Under the pieces are notes generated by a model. It made no database searches, was not told the DNA's origin, and was given only the letters and a program-made list of their open reading frames with translations. Below, in pieces: positions 17,061 to 28,717 of a DNA stretch of 64,000 nucleotides (its first letter is position 1; each line of letters starts with the position of its first letter). Position numbers and translations under genes: made by a program. The stretch comes from Sorex araneus (lineage: Eukaryota > Chordata > Mammalia > Eulipotyphla > Soricidae), in assembly GCF_027595985.1 (NCBI RefSeq), contig NC_073307.1, positions 45,362,594 to 45,426,593 of the forward strand, given 5' to 3'.

Positions 17061-17544
17061 TATAGGAAGAGAATCCATATGCAGAGTAGTCATGCACTTT
17101 GTCAACCTAATCACCTTTCTATAGCTTATAGTCAACTCTTATGCCACAGATCAATTAATTTATTATTCAATGGACATTCACAGAGCTTGCACCAATAGTC
17201 TGCACTGAAAACAAAAGAATATACAGGACATCTGTTTTGACATTACCTTTACCCAAGAGATGTATACATAATTTATTACCATAATTTAATTGTTAGAAGT
17301 ACTATTGGAGTTATTATGAACAGACTTTAACAGAAGAATATCAGGCAGTGGTTGACGTTGTCCAGGGAGGTGATCATGAGGTATTGTTGATTTAAGACTT
17401 TGAGAAGAGGGTTTTACTATGCGAGTAAGATATGAAGAAGACTGTAGATGGGAGGAGTCATCTTCAAAGGCACTGAGGTCTAGAAGAACATAGAACATTT
17501 CTAGGAATAAAAACTCAAAATATTTATTTTTTATGTATTTTAAC

Positions 17545-17705
17545 ATTTGGACCACACCCAGCAATGCTCAGTGCCTACTCCTGGCTCTGTGCTGAGCGAT
17601 AACTCCTAGTGGTGCTCAGGGGACCATACGGAGTGCTGAGGGTTGAATCCAGGCTGGCTACATTCAGAGCAAATGCTCTATCTGCAGTCCTATCACACTG
17701 GCTCC
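17545..17705 (-). mobile_element. SINE-A, moderately old
   Basis: ggaccacacccagcaatgct, cctatcacactggctcc. Confidence 0.85.
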
Positions 17706-17859
17706 ATGAAATCTAAAATCTTGAGTATGATATTTAGAACTAAAAACTGACTTAATTGAACCCTGAGGTTTCTTTAACTAATGAAAATGCTAAGAAGAAA
17801 TAATGAAAAATATAGGGGTAGGAAATAGCATTGAGGAGGATCAGAAAATTATAAATCCT

Positions 17860-18010
17860 GGGCTGAAGAGTAGTACTAAAGTCAAGGTACTCTCATTGCA
17901 CGTGACAGATGCCAGTTTGACTTCCAGACTAACCTGCCAGGAGTGGTCCTTGAGCCCAGAGCCAGGATTAAGACTTGAGCACTGCTAAATATGATCCAAA
18001 ACAACAACAA
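17860..18010 (+). mobile_element. SINE-A, old
   Basis: gggctgaagagtagtactaa, gccaggattaagacttgagc, (aac)n tail. Confidence 0.7.
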
Positions 18011-18172
18011 AAAAGAAATTGCAAATCCATAAATATCAAAACTCTAAACTACTTTATCATTTGTTCTTGTGTTTCAATTATTATCTCATATTTTCTATTA
18101 AAATTATCTATTACTATCTCTTTTGTCCATTACTTGAATAAGGACTGTAATTTTCCTTTGATTCTTTTCTCA

Positions 18173-18368
18173 CTACAGAAATCATTTGCGGGGCTGGAGC
18201 GATAGCACAGCGGGCACGTGGCGAACCTGGGTTTGATTCCCAGCATCCCATATGGTTCTCTGAGCAATGCAAGGAGTAATTCCTAAGTGTAGAGCCAGGA
18301 GTAACCTCTGTGCATTGCTGGATGTGACCCAAAAAGAAAAAAAAAGAAAGAACAGAAACCATTTGCTT
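18173..18368 (+). mobile_element. SINE-A with internal head deletion and TSD
   Basis: Body 18188-18345 lacks about 20 nt between A and B boxes (agcgggcacgtggcg). TSD acagaaatcatttgc / acagaaaccatttgc. Confidence 0.92.
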
Positions 18369-18619
18369 ATAAGGAGTATCAAAATCCCTCAAATACTCTT
18401 GAAATAAATTCAATTTTCTTTATTTCTGCAGTGATGCCATGTTTTGCAATGCTTCTTGTACTAACAACTACCTCTCCCAGTGTGACAACATTACAGAGAC
18501 TTTAACTTTTCTAACCATACATGTTTTATTCTCTTTCAATAATTTTATAGCTCCTAACTACATATGGATAAATCCCTTGGTGGTTTATTCTCAACCAGTA
18601 GTCCCATCCTCATCTTAGT

Positions 18620-18905
18620 TGTCAAAGAGAATAACTCTTAGAGTGCCAGGTCATTTGTAGTAAGATGGCCTGGATTCCATTTGACTTCATCAGGTGTAGT
18701 AGTCCCCTGGTATGAACTGGTTCACACTGGTTATTTATATCCAGTCTGCAATGAAGGATTGGTATCTGCACCCTAATTACTATATAATACGTCTCGTCTT
18801 TGTTCTACTCTTAACTTCAGCTCACCATCTTCAGTATGGAGATAACAAGTGTCATCCTTACACAATTTGTATGAGTATGGATGAGATTATGCTATAAAGA
18901 GTTTA
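18620..18905 (-). repeat. MIR-like fragment
   Basis: gatggcctggattccatttg, atggagataacaagtgtcat. Confidence 0.6.
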
Positions 18906-18914
18906 GCACAATGT

Positions 18915-19020
18915 AGGCCAAGATGGCTCAATGGACTGGAGTGCATGCTTTGCATGTATGCAGGAGCCTAAGGTTTGATCCTTAGCACTACCTTATTCTC
19001 TCAGTATAATTAGGTGTTCC
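18915..19020 (+). mobile_element. Old tRNA-Ala-like SINE
   Basis: aagatggctcaatggactgg, gcatgctttgcatgtatgca, ggtttgatccttagcac; same type as 12-138. Confidence 0.7.
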
Positions 19021-19199
19021 CTCCCCCACTGAAAGAGCAGCAAAACATATGTCTAAGACATGCTGCTATATTAATTCCCACCACTTTAAAACATTTAACT
19101 TCCTCTCATTTAACTAAGATGCCTCCACAATTTTACTTATTTATTGCCATTCTCAAAATTAAACAATACAAAAATAATTCAACTTAAAAGGAAGGTCTA

Positions 19200-20220
19200 A
19201 AGATTCAAACAGATATTTTGTGAAAATTTTTGTTGATAATAAATACATATAAAATATAATTTACATCACTTGTAATGAGATAAATACAATTGAAAGCCCC
19301 CTTGTTGTATTGCTATCTCTCAGTCGGAATGCCTAAAATAAAAAATCCCCAAATGAACGTATTAAGGAATAGATTATATAAGAGAAACTTGAACTCTCAT
19401 AGATTGCTGTAAAAGATGTAAAATGGTAGAACAGTTTAAACAGTTTCTTATAAAGTTAGATGCATACTTGTTTTGATTTTCAAAACTTTTTTGGGGGGCC
19501 ACACCTGGAGGTGCTAAGAGCCTACTCCTAGCTACATACTCATTGATCACTCCTGGTGGGGCTTGGGTACCATATTGGGTACTGTGAATTTAACCAGTTA
19601 ACCAAGTACAAGGTAAGTGTTCTACTCTCTGTACTATATCTCTGGCCCCAACTAAATATGTACTTAGTCATGTGACTCAGAAATTCCATTCTTAGGTAGA
19701 TCTGAAGACATAAAGAACTGTGTTTGCATAAAAATATTAAGAACATTTTAACGGTTTGCCTGAAGATAATCATAAACTGGAGGTGATTCAAGTTCTTTAA
19801 TTGGTGAATAGCCAATTATGGTGCCTCCACATAAAAGAATATTACTAAGAATCAGTAGGATAACATATTGATGCAAGCAAATGTGAAATTTCATATGTAT
19901 TTCTAAATGAAAAGAGCCTGTGTAAGTACTGCATGCTGTATATTCTTTCTAATTTCATTTATATGAGACTAAAAAAAACACTGTAGCACTGTCGTCCTGT
20001 AAACAAAACTATAATATTAGAAAAACAAATATGTGACTAGCAAGCATTGAAGGCTTATGATATGTGCATGCACATTAATGAACTTTCCAAGGTGATAAGC
20101 ACTGTATAATGGTGACCACAGTCATAATTACAAATTTTTCTTTGCAAGACTGACAGAACTTTGTATTTTAAAGGGAAATTTAGCATTTACTTAAATTATA
20201 CCTTAATATCAGACTCTTTA
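19200..20220 (+). mobile_element. L1M-type 3' part, split by a SINE-A
   Basis: aaatttcatatgtatttcta, tttctaatttcatttatatg and agccaattatggtgcctcca fit old L1 ORF2 end and 3'UTR. Confidence 0.65.
19490..19650 (-). mobile_element. SINE-A, old
   Basis: ggggggccacacctggaggt, actatatctctggcccc. Confidence 0.82.
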
Positions 20221-20803
20221 AATTAGCCCGTGGAAAAGAAAAAAAACACAGTGTCAGTGATACTGTGGTTGTTGGTCATGGTCAGAGGTTGGCTGCACTT
20301 GTGTTCCTTTGTCCACTAACTTGCTGAGTCATCTTGGTCATTCCCCCCCCCCTTCTTAGGGTAACTTTCTTATTTTTCCATGGAATATTGAATGGAATAA
20401 TGTAAGAGAACTTTCTCATCTTGACATTTCTGGTATTGGCGACATCACTGGTTGTTTTCATATTTCCTCAGTCTTTTGGTGTAGGTGTGTGACTGAGGCT
20501 TGGGTTGGGCCCATACTCTGAAGCATTACCATATATGATAGATCAGTGTATATTGCGGACATCAAGGGTCAGAATTAATATGGCCACCACCCTTTGTCCT
20601 TCATATGTTTTCTTTACCAATTGTGACCACAGCTACTAACAACCTCATTAACAAATACATGGAGAGAACACAAACAAAGCATCTGTATTGAATGCTTTCA
20701 GGCATTTTGCTTTATTTCTCCCTTCATTGGATAGCTTAATATAGTTTATTAAGAGTAGTTCTCATTCCTCAGATCCTCATCCATGTAAGACCTCCTGCAG
20801 CAG

Positions 20804-21677
20804 CTCACAATGACCTTGCTTGAAATGTAGGTCAGTATGGATAAAATTATTCTTATTTTATAAATCACTATCACTATCATCCCATTGATCCTTGATTTGC
20901 TCAAGCGGGCCCCGTAACATCTCCATTCATCCTAGCCCTGAGATTTTAGCAGCTTCTCTTTACTCGCCCTTCCCAATGGTGCTGCATTAGAGGCTCTTTC
21001 AGGGTCAGGACAATGAGACCATCATTGTTACTGTATTTGGCGTACAAATACACCACTGGGAGCTTGCCAGGTTCTCCCATGTGGGCAGGAAAACTCTTGG
21101 TAGCTTGCCAGGTTTTCTGAGAGGGAGAAGTAGGTTATAAGATGTAGTGCAGCCTCAAAGCAGCCGGGAGCATGCTTTCGGGAGCTTGCTTTTATAGTCT
21201 CTGGATGTTGCCGTTGATGGGATTACATGGGGTCAGGGGCAGTTTCTGGGTGTGACTGCCTAGTTATTAGATATTGGGAGATCTGAGTGGAAGAGGCCCA
21301 GTCCTGATCTGAGCAGGCTTGGAGATCTCAGCTCCAGGTCCCACGCATCTGGGTTCCTCTGCCGATTCCTCATGCTTGAGGCTCGTCTGAACGTGTGGAG
21401 AGGGGCCTTGAGCATGGCTGTGGCTGGGTTCTGGAAGTCTTCGGCTGCCGGGGCTCTGCTCGGGGCAGGGAGGGAAACTCAACCCACACCCTCTGAGAGG
21501 CCCCGGTGAAGACAGCCAGGGGTGGTGGCAAGAGATTCTGCATCGCTCACTTTTGGAAGCTTGGTTCTATAGTCTCTGGATGTTGGCCATTAACTCACAA
21601 TGATCTTGCTTGAAATGGGTAAAGTATGGGTAAAATGGGTCAGTATGGGTAAAATTATTCTTGTTTTATGAATAATT
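20804..21677 (-). mobile_element. SINE-C, long copy, flanked by about 64-bp direct duplications
   Basis: The element body 20868-21593 starts with the RTE-like tail (cactatcatcccattgatcc, gtaacatctccattcatcct), then a middle with gagcatggctgtggctgggt. Both flanks carry the same stretch: ctcacaatgaccttgcttga... through ttattctta at 20804-20867, repeated at 21594-21677 with about 20 nt extra. Duplications this long are atypical of L1-driven insertion. Confidence 0.75.
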
Positions 21678-21679
21678 AT

Positions 21680-22387
21680 AGAAAATGAAAAATGAAATAG
21701 CAGTGATAACAAAATAATATAAACTAGTCTAGAGGGTTTGGATTTGTTAGTATATAACATCAATCTACTGGTAAGGAGGCAAAGCTTATACTTTAACTGT
21801 GCTCTCTTATCACTGATTTTAAAGCCAGCGATAACACTTAACTTAGCTTTAATCTGACATACAGAAAACTGACTACTTCTTACATACATATCCATCTTTG
21901 TACCCACTCTTTTATCCACGAGTACTTTATGATCTAAATAGTGACAAGAACTAGATGCTGCTAGAGATATGAATTAAATAATGCCGCTTACCCCACCACT
22001 GCGCAACTACAATCCAGCAGACAAATTTATCAGGGAATTAGACTTTCATCATAGTTGCTATGATAGAATACTTTACATAGATTAAGAAATTACGAGGAAA
22101 GATTTTCACAGGACATGTTGTCTGGGCTGAAACATAAGTAGGTGCTATGCAAAGATTTGTGGACAGGAAAGACTGTGACTACAAATGAGAAACTCAGTCA
22201 GCTCTATAGGACTGAGTTTGCAGTCAAGTGAAAGTGGTTTCCAAGTATACTGACAAAGATCAACTGGAAATAGGAGTACGTCTTTTCCAGTATACTGTTA
22301 GCTATTCTAACTTGTGACTTTCTCTAAATCAGTACATAAAGATATTAAGTAGAGGTGAAATATGATCAGATTTCATTTTATTAGCAT
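21680..22387. other. No gene seen
   Basis: AT-rich unique-looking sequence without recognisable repeats. Confidence 0.45.
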
Positions 22388-22570
22388 TTTGGGTTTTTTT
22401 GGGGGGTCACACCCGGTGATGCACAGGGATTACTCCTGGCTCATGCACTCAGGAATCACTCCTGGTGGTGCTCGGGGGACCATATGGGATGCTGGGAATC
22501 GAACCCGGGTTGACCGCATGCAAGGCAAACCCGCTGTGCTATCGCTCCGGCCCATTATCAGCATTTTGAA
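22388..22570 (-). mobile_element. SINE-A, full length
   Basis: ggggggtcacacccggtgat, head gctatcgctccggccc. Flanks attagcattttg / atcagcattttg. Confidence 0.93.
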
Positions 22571-23504
22571 TTCATAGTAGAAAATGAATTAGAGTGAAAT
22601 AAGATTAAGATTGAAGGGAAAAGGACCTCTCAGGAAATGGTAATGATGATCCATGCAAGGTAGAGAGCCAATGACAGTAAAACAGCTGCACCTGAGTGGA
22701 TGCTTTAAATCTTAATGCTGCATTGTATATAAAATATTTTGTAATTTTAGATAATTACAAAACATATAAAATATTTTGTAATATTTCTACTAAAATAATA
22801 GATGCCATCCCCCAAAACACAATTTCAAGAACTTCTGAAATTTCTCTAGCTGTAATAAAAATAAAATTTTAAGGAAATAACTCAAAATAACATATCAATA
22901 TCAATGTTATTATACTATACAAATATACTCCCCAAACTGCAATAGGCTCTTATTGGTAATTGTAATCAGTAGAAGAATAAAACATCATTAACTGGCCTTG
23001 GTAATGGTTGGATTTTATTTTTAAAAGACAGATCAGATATCATCTTAATGTTTCTGTCTTGGATAACTGATTATTATCCTAGGGATATTGTTATAAAACA
23101 GTATCCTGCTTTGTGATTTTTAATCCGCAAGATTTTTAATTTGGTAAAGAGAAAGAGTATGCATATAATATTGGATCCTTTGAATTTAAGATGATTTATA
23201 GATTTTTAAATTAGACATGATTAATTATTAGATATTTTGTATGACAGTATGCATCCAACTCTCAAAAAGGAGGGTTTTACTTGAGAGTGGGAGTCATCAT
23301 TGAAAAATAAATATATGGGAGTATATTAGTCTATTCAAGGGCAATGGTAGAAATAGAAAAGGAGTTATAGCATGAGTTTGAGAAACAACATAATTAAAGA
23401 TTACATAATTTCAGTAGACCATGTAAAATAAATTTAGAAAAACTAGAAGGATGAAAAAATAGAAAATATAAATGCTATGGAAACTAAGGAAAGAGAGGCT
23501 TTGT

Positions 23505-23695
23505 GGAACAAGTGTTATTCATTAGTTTTGTGATCGATTTCATCACAGACTAAGGAGGACAGAGTCAAGGCATTCTATGACCCTAGCAATGAAGCGTGTT
23601 TGGTCACTTGCAGGACGTTTCAGGTGGTGTCTCATGAAGTCAGCATCTCTCTCAGGGTTGATTTCCCTGCTATGAAAGGAAGACACCGATTGTCC
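23505..23695 (-). other. Exon-like open segment of unknown origin
   Basis: On the minus strand, gatggatacag is followed by about 50 open codons reading SREINPERDADFMRHHLKRP and RFIARVIECLDSVL, ending in TGA. No repeat family recognised. It could be an exon, a retrocopy fragment or chance. No family assigned. Confidence 0.3.
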
Positions 23696-23939
23696 CTGTA
23701 TCCATCAGAAAATATGAAATATGAAAAACTTTAATATAAGGCAGAATATGAGATTGTTACAGTCAATAAAAAGACTTGTAGACCTGCACAAAAATGTATA
23801 ATCCATTTTGTAACAGTTTATAATGAAATATTCTCTGCTATATGACAAACGTTTCTATTTCTTTAAACTGTTCTCAAGGACATGCTTGAAAAGATTATCA
23901 CCTCCATCATTTTTACCTCCTCTCTTCCCTTTGTTGCTG

Positions 23940-24255
23940 ATGTCATCATCGCAGTTTCTGAAGCTCACACACATACCTGGTAGTGGTGCTTGCACGCTTG
24001 GCTGTCATGTTTGTTAGGGATCAGATGCAGTTTTATTGTGGTACTTGAATGTGTGCTCACCAGGAGTCGTAACTGTGGTGCTTATGCACATTCTAGTAGT
24101 AGTGAATTGCTCCACATGTACTTTCCAAAGATTGCATTTCTCCCTACAGTGCCCACACATACCTCATTGTATGCCAGAGACCAACCACACACTCTATTGT
24201 AACTTTATCTCACAGTGTGCTTCACTAATAAAAATTTTTTAAAAATAAAAAAAAG
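23940..24255 (+). repeat. Retrocopy-like segment with an L1-like 3' tail
   Basis: Ends in gtaactttatctcacagtgt, cttcactaataaaa and an A-rich run, echoing the last 40 bp of the local L1 3'UTR. Upstream part unrecognised. Confidence 0.45.
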
Positions 24256-24394
24256 GGGGTAGGTTCTAAGATGTAATATTGCCTTTGCCAATGAAGACAC
24301 ATCATTAAAAACACCTTTAAGTTCTAAATCTTGGAGTGTTCTCTTTATATTTCTACCTATATGCTTTATATGCATATAGGTTCCAAAGACCACT

Positions 24395-24840
24395 GGAACC
24401 TAGCTACAGCCATGCTCGAGGCCCCTCTCCACACTTTCGGACAGGCCTCACGCATGAAGGTACTGGCAGAGGAACCCAGGTGTGTGTAATTCCATCAACG
24501 GCCAACATCCAGAGAGAGACTTAAAAGCGAGCTCCCAGAAGCTACAAGATATCTTGTAGCCTACTTCTCCCTCTGCGAGAAACTGGCAAGCTTCTGAGAG
24601 CTTCCTGCCCACATGGGACAGCCTTGCAAGCTTCCCATGGCGTATTCATATGCTAAATCCAGTAACAAGCTGGATCTCATTCCCCTGACCCTGAAAGAGC
24701 CCCCAGTGCGACATCGTTGGGAGGGCCAAGTTGAGATAGACTTCTAAGATCTCAGGGAAAGGATGAAATGAGAGGTTACTGAGTCCACTCGAGAAATCGA
24801 TGAATAACGGGATTTCGTGATTGTCATCGTGATGCTTTAT
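24395..24840 (+). mobile_element. SINE-C, plus orientation
   Basis: cagccatgctcgaggcccct, ctgaccctgaaagagccccc, ctcgagaaatcgatgaataa. Confidence 0.82.
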
Positions 24841-25550
24841 ATGCATTGTTGATATTATTATATGATTTTTAATCTTTTTTGTATTGTATTATTTTTTGTA
24901 TTACATAATTCTATTAAATAATATTTTGTTGAAGACTCTTTTTTGTCTACATTAATCAGGGGTTTAGGTCTAGAGTTTTCTTTCTCTGCCATGTCTCTGT
25001 ACGCATCTTTATCCAGGTAATGCTTCTGTCATAGAAATTGTTTGAGAGGATTCCTTTTTATTTGACTTTCTGGAAGAGTCTGGGAGGATTGGAATAACTC
25101 ACTAGACACCCATCTCAGCCCAGGCTTTATTTTGGGGGAGGCTTTTGACTATTATTTTTATTTACTTGGTTGTAATTTTGGCTCCAAGACCTCTAATCAT
25201 TTGCTTAGCTGCATAAAACTGCGTGGGTGATGGTGTGACAGCGCCAGCTATCCTCAGGGAAACTTTGGAGGGAAAGCTACTAGATGGTTCGATTAGTAAC
25301 TGCATTAGTAAATATTACCTAGACACACAAAGAAAAAAAAGAGATAACTAATAAACTGAATTGAAAATTAAAAGGGAGAAATTACAACAAATACCACAGA
25401 AATACAAAAGATCGGCAGGAATTATTAAAATCTTTATGCCGTGACCATGAAGAATGTAGAAAACAAGGATGTATTTTTCGAACTTTATAACCTACCAAGA
25501 CTATACCAAGAGGATAAAATAACATCTGGATAGACTAATTACCACCAATG
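24841..25550. other. No gene seen
   Basis: AT-rich; possibly antisense L1 at 24890-25130 (ttttgtctacattaatcagg). No exon-like frame. Confidence 0.4.
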
Positions 25551-25551
25551 T

Positions 25552-25800
25552 AGCACTGTAGTACTGTTGTCCTGTTGTTCATCAATTTGCTCGAGCGGGC
25601 ACCAGTAACATCTTTATTGTTACTTGTTGTTACTGTTTTTGGCATATTGAATACACCCCAGGGAGCTTGCCAGGCTCTTCAGTGCAGGCAAGATACTACC
25701 GGTAGCTTGCCAGGCTCTCTGAGAGGGACAGAGGAATCGAGTCCTGGTTGGCCACGTGCAAGGCAAACGCCCTACCCACTGTGCTATTGCTTCAGCCCCA
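25552..25800 (-). mobile_element. SINE-B, full length
   Basis: tgtagcactgtagtactgtt tail, ttgctcgagcgggcaccagt, head gctattgcttcagcccc. Confidence 0.93.
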
Positions 25801-26402
25801 ATCTTGTTTATTTAGAAAAAACAACCCTTGGCTTCATTGATATTTTGATTTTTTTTCAGTTTCCATTTTATTAATTTCTGCTCTAAGTTTTATAATTTCT
25901 TCCTATTCTGATTATTTTTTAAATTTTCTTTCTTGGTATTTTCCCCCTAGTAACTTAAACTGTATTGGTAGGTTATTTATTTAGGCCCTTATTTTCTGTT
26001 GCATATTTGCATTGCTGATGAATGTGTGCGACAACTTCTTAATCCAAACATTTGTAGCTGGGCATTGGGTTTTTTAGGGACAATATATGGTGTCTGGGGT
26101 TGAAACAGGGTCTGATACATATAAGACAAGGACCTTACCCCCTTCGTTATTCCTCTGATCCAGGATCTTTCTAGAGAAAGAAACTCCCCAGCAGAGTGTG
26201 ACATTGAGTGGTCATGCCTGTTGTGTCAAGCCTTTGTATACCAGGACATTGACATTTTGCAAGAATATAGGCTCGTTATTTTGTTGAATATCCCTTAATT
26301 TGGGTTTGCTCACTTTCCAAACTAACTGAATCAGACAACATTTCCACCAACAGTGATTGAGGGTTCTTTTCTTCACCACCTCCCAGAAAACACTTTTCAG
26401 GG

Positions 26403-26426
26403 TTTTGTTTGTTTGTTTGTTTGTTT
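26403..26426 (+). repeat. (GTTT)n microsatellite
   Basis: About six gttt units at the A-tail end of the adjacent minus-strand SINE-A. Confidence 0.8.
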
Positions 26427-26427
26427 C

Positions 26428-26576
26428 GTACACACCCAGCTGTGCTTAGAGCTTACTCCTGGCTCTGTACTCAGGGATAACTCATTATGGGACTTAGGAA
26501 CCATATGTGCTGCTGGAACCCAGGGTTGGCTGCATCCAAGTCAAACCCCCACCTGCTGTACTGTTGCTCAGGCACC
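26428..26576 (-). mobile_element. SINE-A, divergent
   Basis: Reverse-strand match over body and tRNA-like head (acacccagctgtgctta... ctgctgtactgttgctcagg), many substitutions. Confidence 0.75.
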
Positions 26577-26862
26577 ATTGTTTCCAATATTTTTGATCCA
26601 TGCCATTCACATTGGTGTGAGATGATATTTCATTGTTTTGGTAAGAGTTTCCCTGCTAACCAGTGACACTGAACGTTTTTTTCATATACCCACTGGGCAG
26701 TCTTATGTTTTCTTGGGAAAAAGTGTTTGATCATCTCTTCTAATTTTTTGATGGTGTTATTTGTTTTTGTTGCTGGGGGTTTTGAGTGCTTTGTGTATTT
26801 TTTTATATTATTCCTTTATCTCTTATGTTGTGTGTGAATATTTTCTTCCATCTAGTAAAGTG

Positions 26863-26899
<37 letters not shown>

Positions 26900-27221
26900 A
26901 ATATTTTATTGAACCACCGTGAAAACAAAAAAAAACAAAGCTTTCAGGTTTAAGTCACAGTCAAATACTGATTAAACCACCATCCCTTCACCAGTGCACC
27001 CGTTCCACCAACAAAAAACCCCAATACACCCCCCTCCCACCCCACCCCCCATCTAAGTAGCTGATGATATTCCCATTATTCTCTCTATATATTGAGTACA
27101 TTTCATATTTCCATACAGAACTCACTATTGTTGATTAGAAATTTTCCCCAACAATCAGGCCTGCTGAATAAGCATCATCTAATAATTTCTCTTCCTTGGT
27201 AAAGGTGAAGATTTTGAGTCT

Positions 27222-27245
27222 GCGCGGCCGCGATAGCGGCCGCGC
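27222..27245. repeat. Perfect GC palindrome in the L1 3'UTR
   Basis: The 10-nt arm gcgcggccgc, loop gata, then the exact inverse gcggccgcgc, in an otherwise AT-rich setting. Decayed forms occur at the matching place in other L1 3' ends here (ggccacagtagtgacc near 59592; cacggccgctattgcac near 62932; ctactgtggccacacg near 31095), so it is part of the L1 3'UTR, not a cloning scar. Confidence 0.8.
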
Positions 27246-27261
27246 GGTTTTGGGTTTCTAA

Positions 27262-28717
27262 TATTTTAGCTCAGTTCACAGTCAAAATGGATGGCTCCAA
27301 GAATCTGCTCTGGTGCCAAAATGGGTTAGGAGACCTCAGGATCACAGTCAGTAGGCGGGAGGCTCTGCTTCTCGTGCCGCGGCTCTTGGTTCATCTCTGG
27401 GCGGAAGGCGCGCCGGGAACACCTCCCCTCCCAGGATCACCTACAGGCTACGTCACTAAAGGAAGTCCTACCTCCTGGTGTAGGGGTCTTAGAGGGTGGC
27501 TCTCACCGCGTGGTTGCTGCCGCTGCCGCCATTTTCGCTCAGAAAAATGGGGTGGAGAGGGAAAAAAAATCCCTCCCCGGGCTGCACGAGGTTGTAGTTC
27601 AGTTCGCAGTCGAAATGCATGGCTCCAAGAATCTGCTCTGGTGCCAAAATGGGTTAGGAGACCTCAGGATCACAGTCAGTAGGCGGGAGGCTCTGCTTCT
27701 CGTGCCGCGGCTCTTGGTTCATCTCTGGGCGGAAGGCGCGCCGGGAACACCTCCCCTCCCAGGATCACCTACAGGCTACGTCACTAAAGAAAGTCCTACC
27801 TCCTGGTGTAGGGGTCTTAGAGGGTGGCTCTCACCGCGTGGTTGCTGCCGCTGCCGCCATTTTCGCTCAGAAAAATGGGGTGGAGAGGGAAAAAAAATCC
27901 CTCCCCGGGCTGCACGAGGTTGTAGTTCAGTTCGCAGTCGAAATGCATGGCTCCAAGAATCTGCTCTGGTGCCAAAATGGGTTAGGAGACCTCAGGATCA
28001 CAGTCAGTAGGCGGGAGGCTCTGCTTCTCGTGCCGCGGCTCTTGGTTCATCTCTGGGCGGAAGGCGCGCCGGGAACACCTCCCCTCCCAGGATCACCTAC
28101 AGGCTACGTCACTAAAGAAAGTCCTACCTCCTGGTGTAGGGGTCTTAGAGGGTGGCTCTCACCGCGTGGTTGCTGCCGCTGCCGCCATTTTCGCTCAGAA
28201 AAATGGGGTGGAGAGGGAAAAAAAATCCCTCCCCGGGCTGCACGAGGTTGTAGTTCAGTTCGCAGTCGAAATGCATGGCTCCAAGGATCTGCTCTGGTGC
28301 CAAAATGGGTTAGGAGACCTCAGGATCACAGTCAGTAGGCGGGAGGCTCTGCTTCTCGTGCCGCGGCTCTTGGTTCATCTCTGGGCGGAAGGCGCGCCGG
28401 GAACACCTCCCCTCCCAGGATCACCTACAGGCTACGTCACTAAAGAAAGTCCTACCTCCTGGTGTAGGGGTCTTAGAGGGTGGCTCTCACCGCGTGGTTG
28501 CTGCCGCTGCCGCCATTTTCGCTCAGAAAAATGGGGTGGAGAGGGAAAAAAAAATCCCTCCCCGGGCTGCACGAGGTTGTAGTTCAGTTCGCAGTCGAAA
28601 TGCATGGCTCCAAGAATCTGCTCTGGTGCCAAAATGGGTTAGGAGACCTCAGGATCACAGTCAGTAGGCGGGAGGCTCTGCTTCTCGTGCCGCGGCTCTT
28701 GGTTCATCTCTGGGCGG
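27262..28717 (-). repeat. Tandem array of 328-bp CpG-rich monomers (about 4.4 copies)
   Basis: The marker ggctcc recurs at 27293, 27621, 27949, 28277 and 28606: spacings 328, 328, 328 and 329. Units differ at only a few positions (cactaaagg/cactaaaga near 27458; ccaagg/ccaaga near 28283; one extra A near 28551), so the array is young. Each unit carries gccgccatttt (YY1-type core), tacgtcac (CRE-like) and many CpGs. YY1 sites and CpG-rich tandem monomers are features of L1 5'UTR promoters in rodents, which is why I read this as an L1 promoter array in minus orientation. Plus-strand ORFs of 130-166 codons here shift frame every unit and are not genes. Confidence 0.85.

Noticed and set aside
27222-27245. 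Cloning or assembly artefact (two NotI sites)
   Set aside because: Decayed forms of the same hairpin occur at the matching position of other L1 3'UTRs in the window.
27262-28717. CRISPR array or satellite DNA
   Set aside because: Units are contiguous without spacers, and the array is bounded by one retrotransposition TSD inside a mammalian L1 context.
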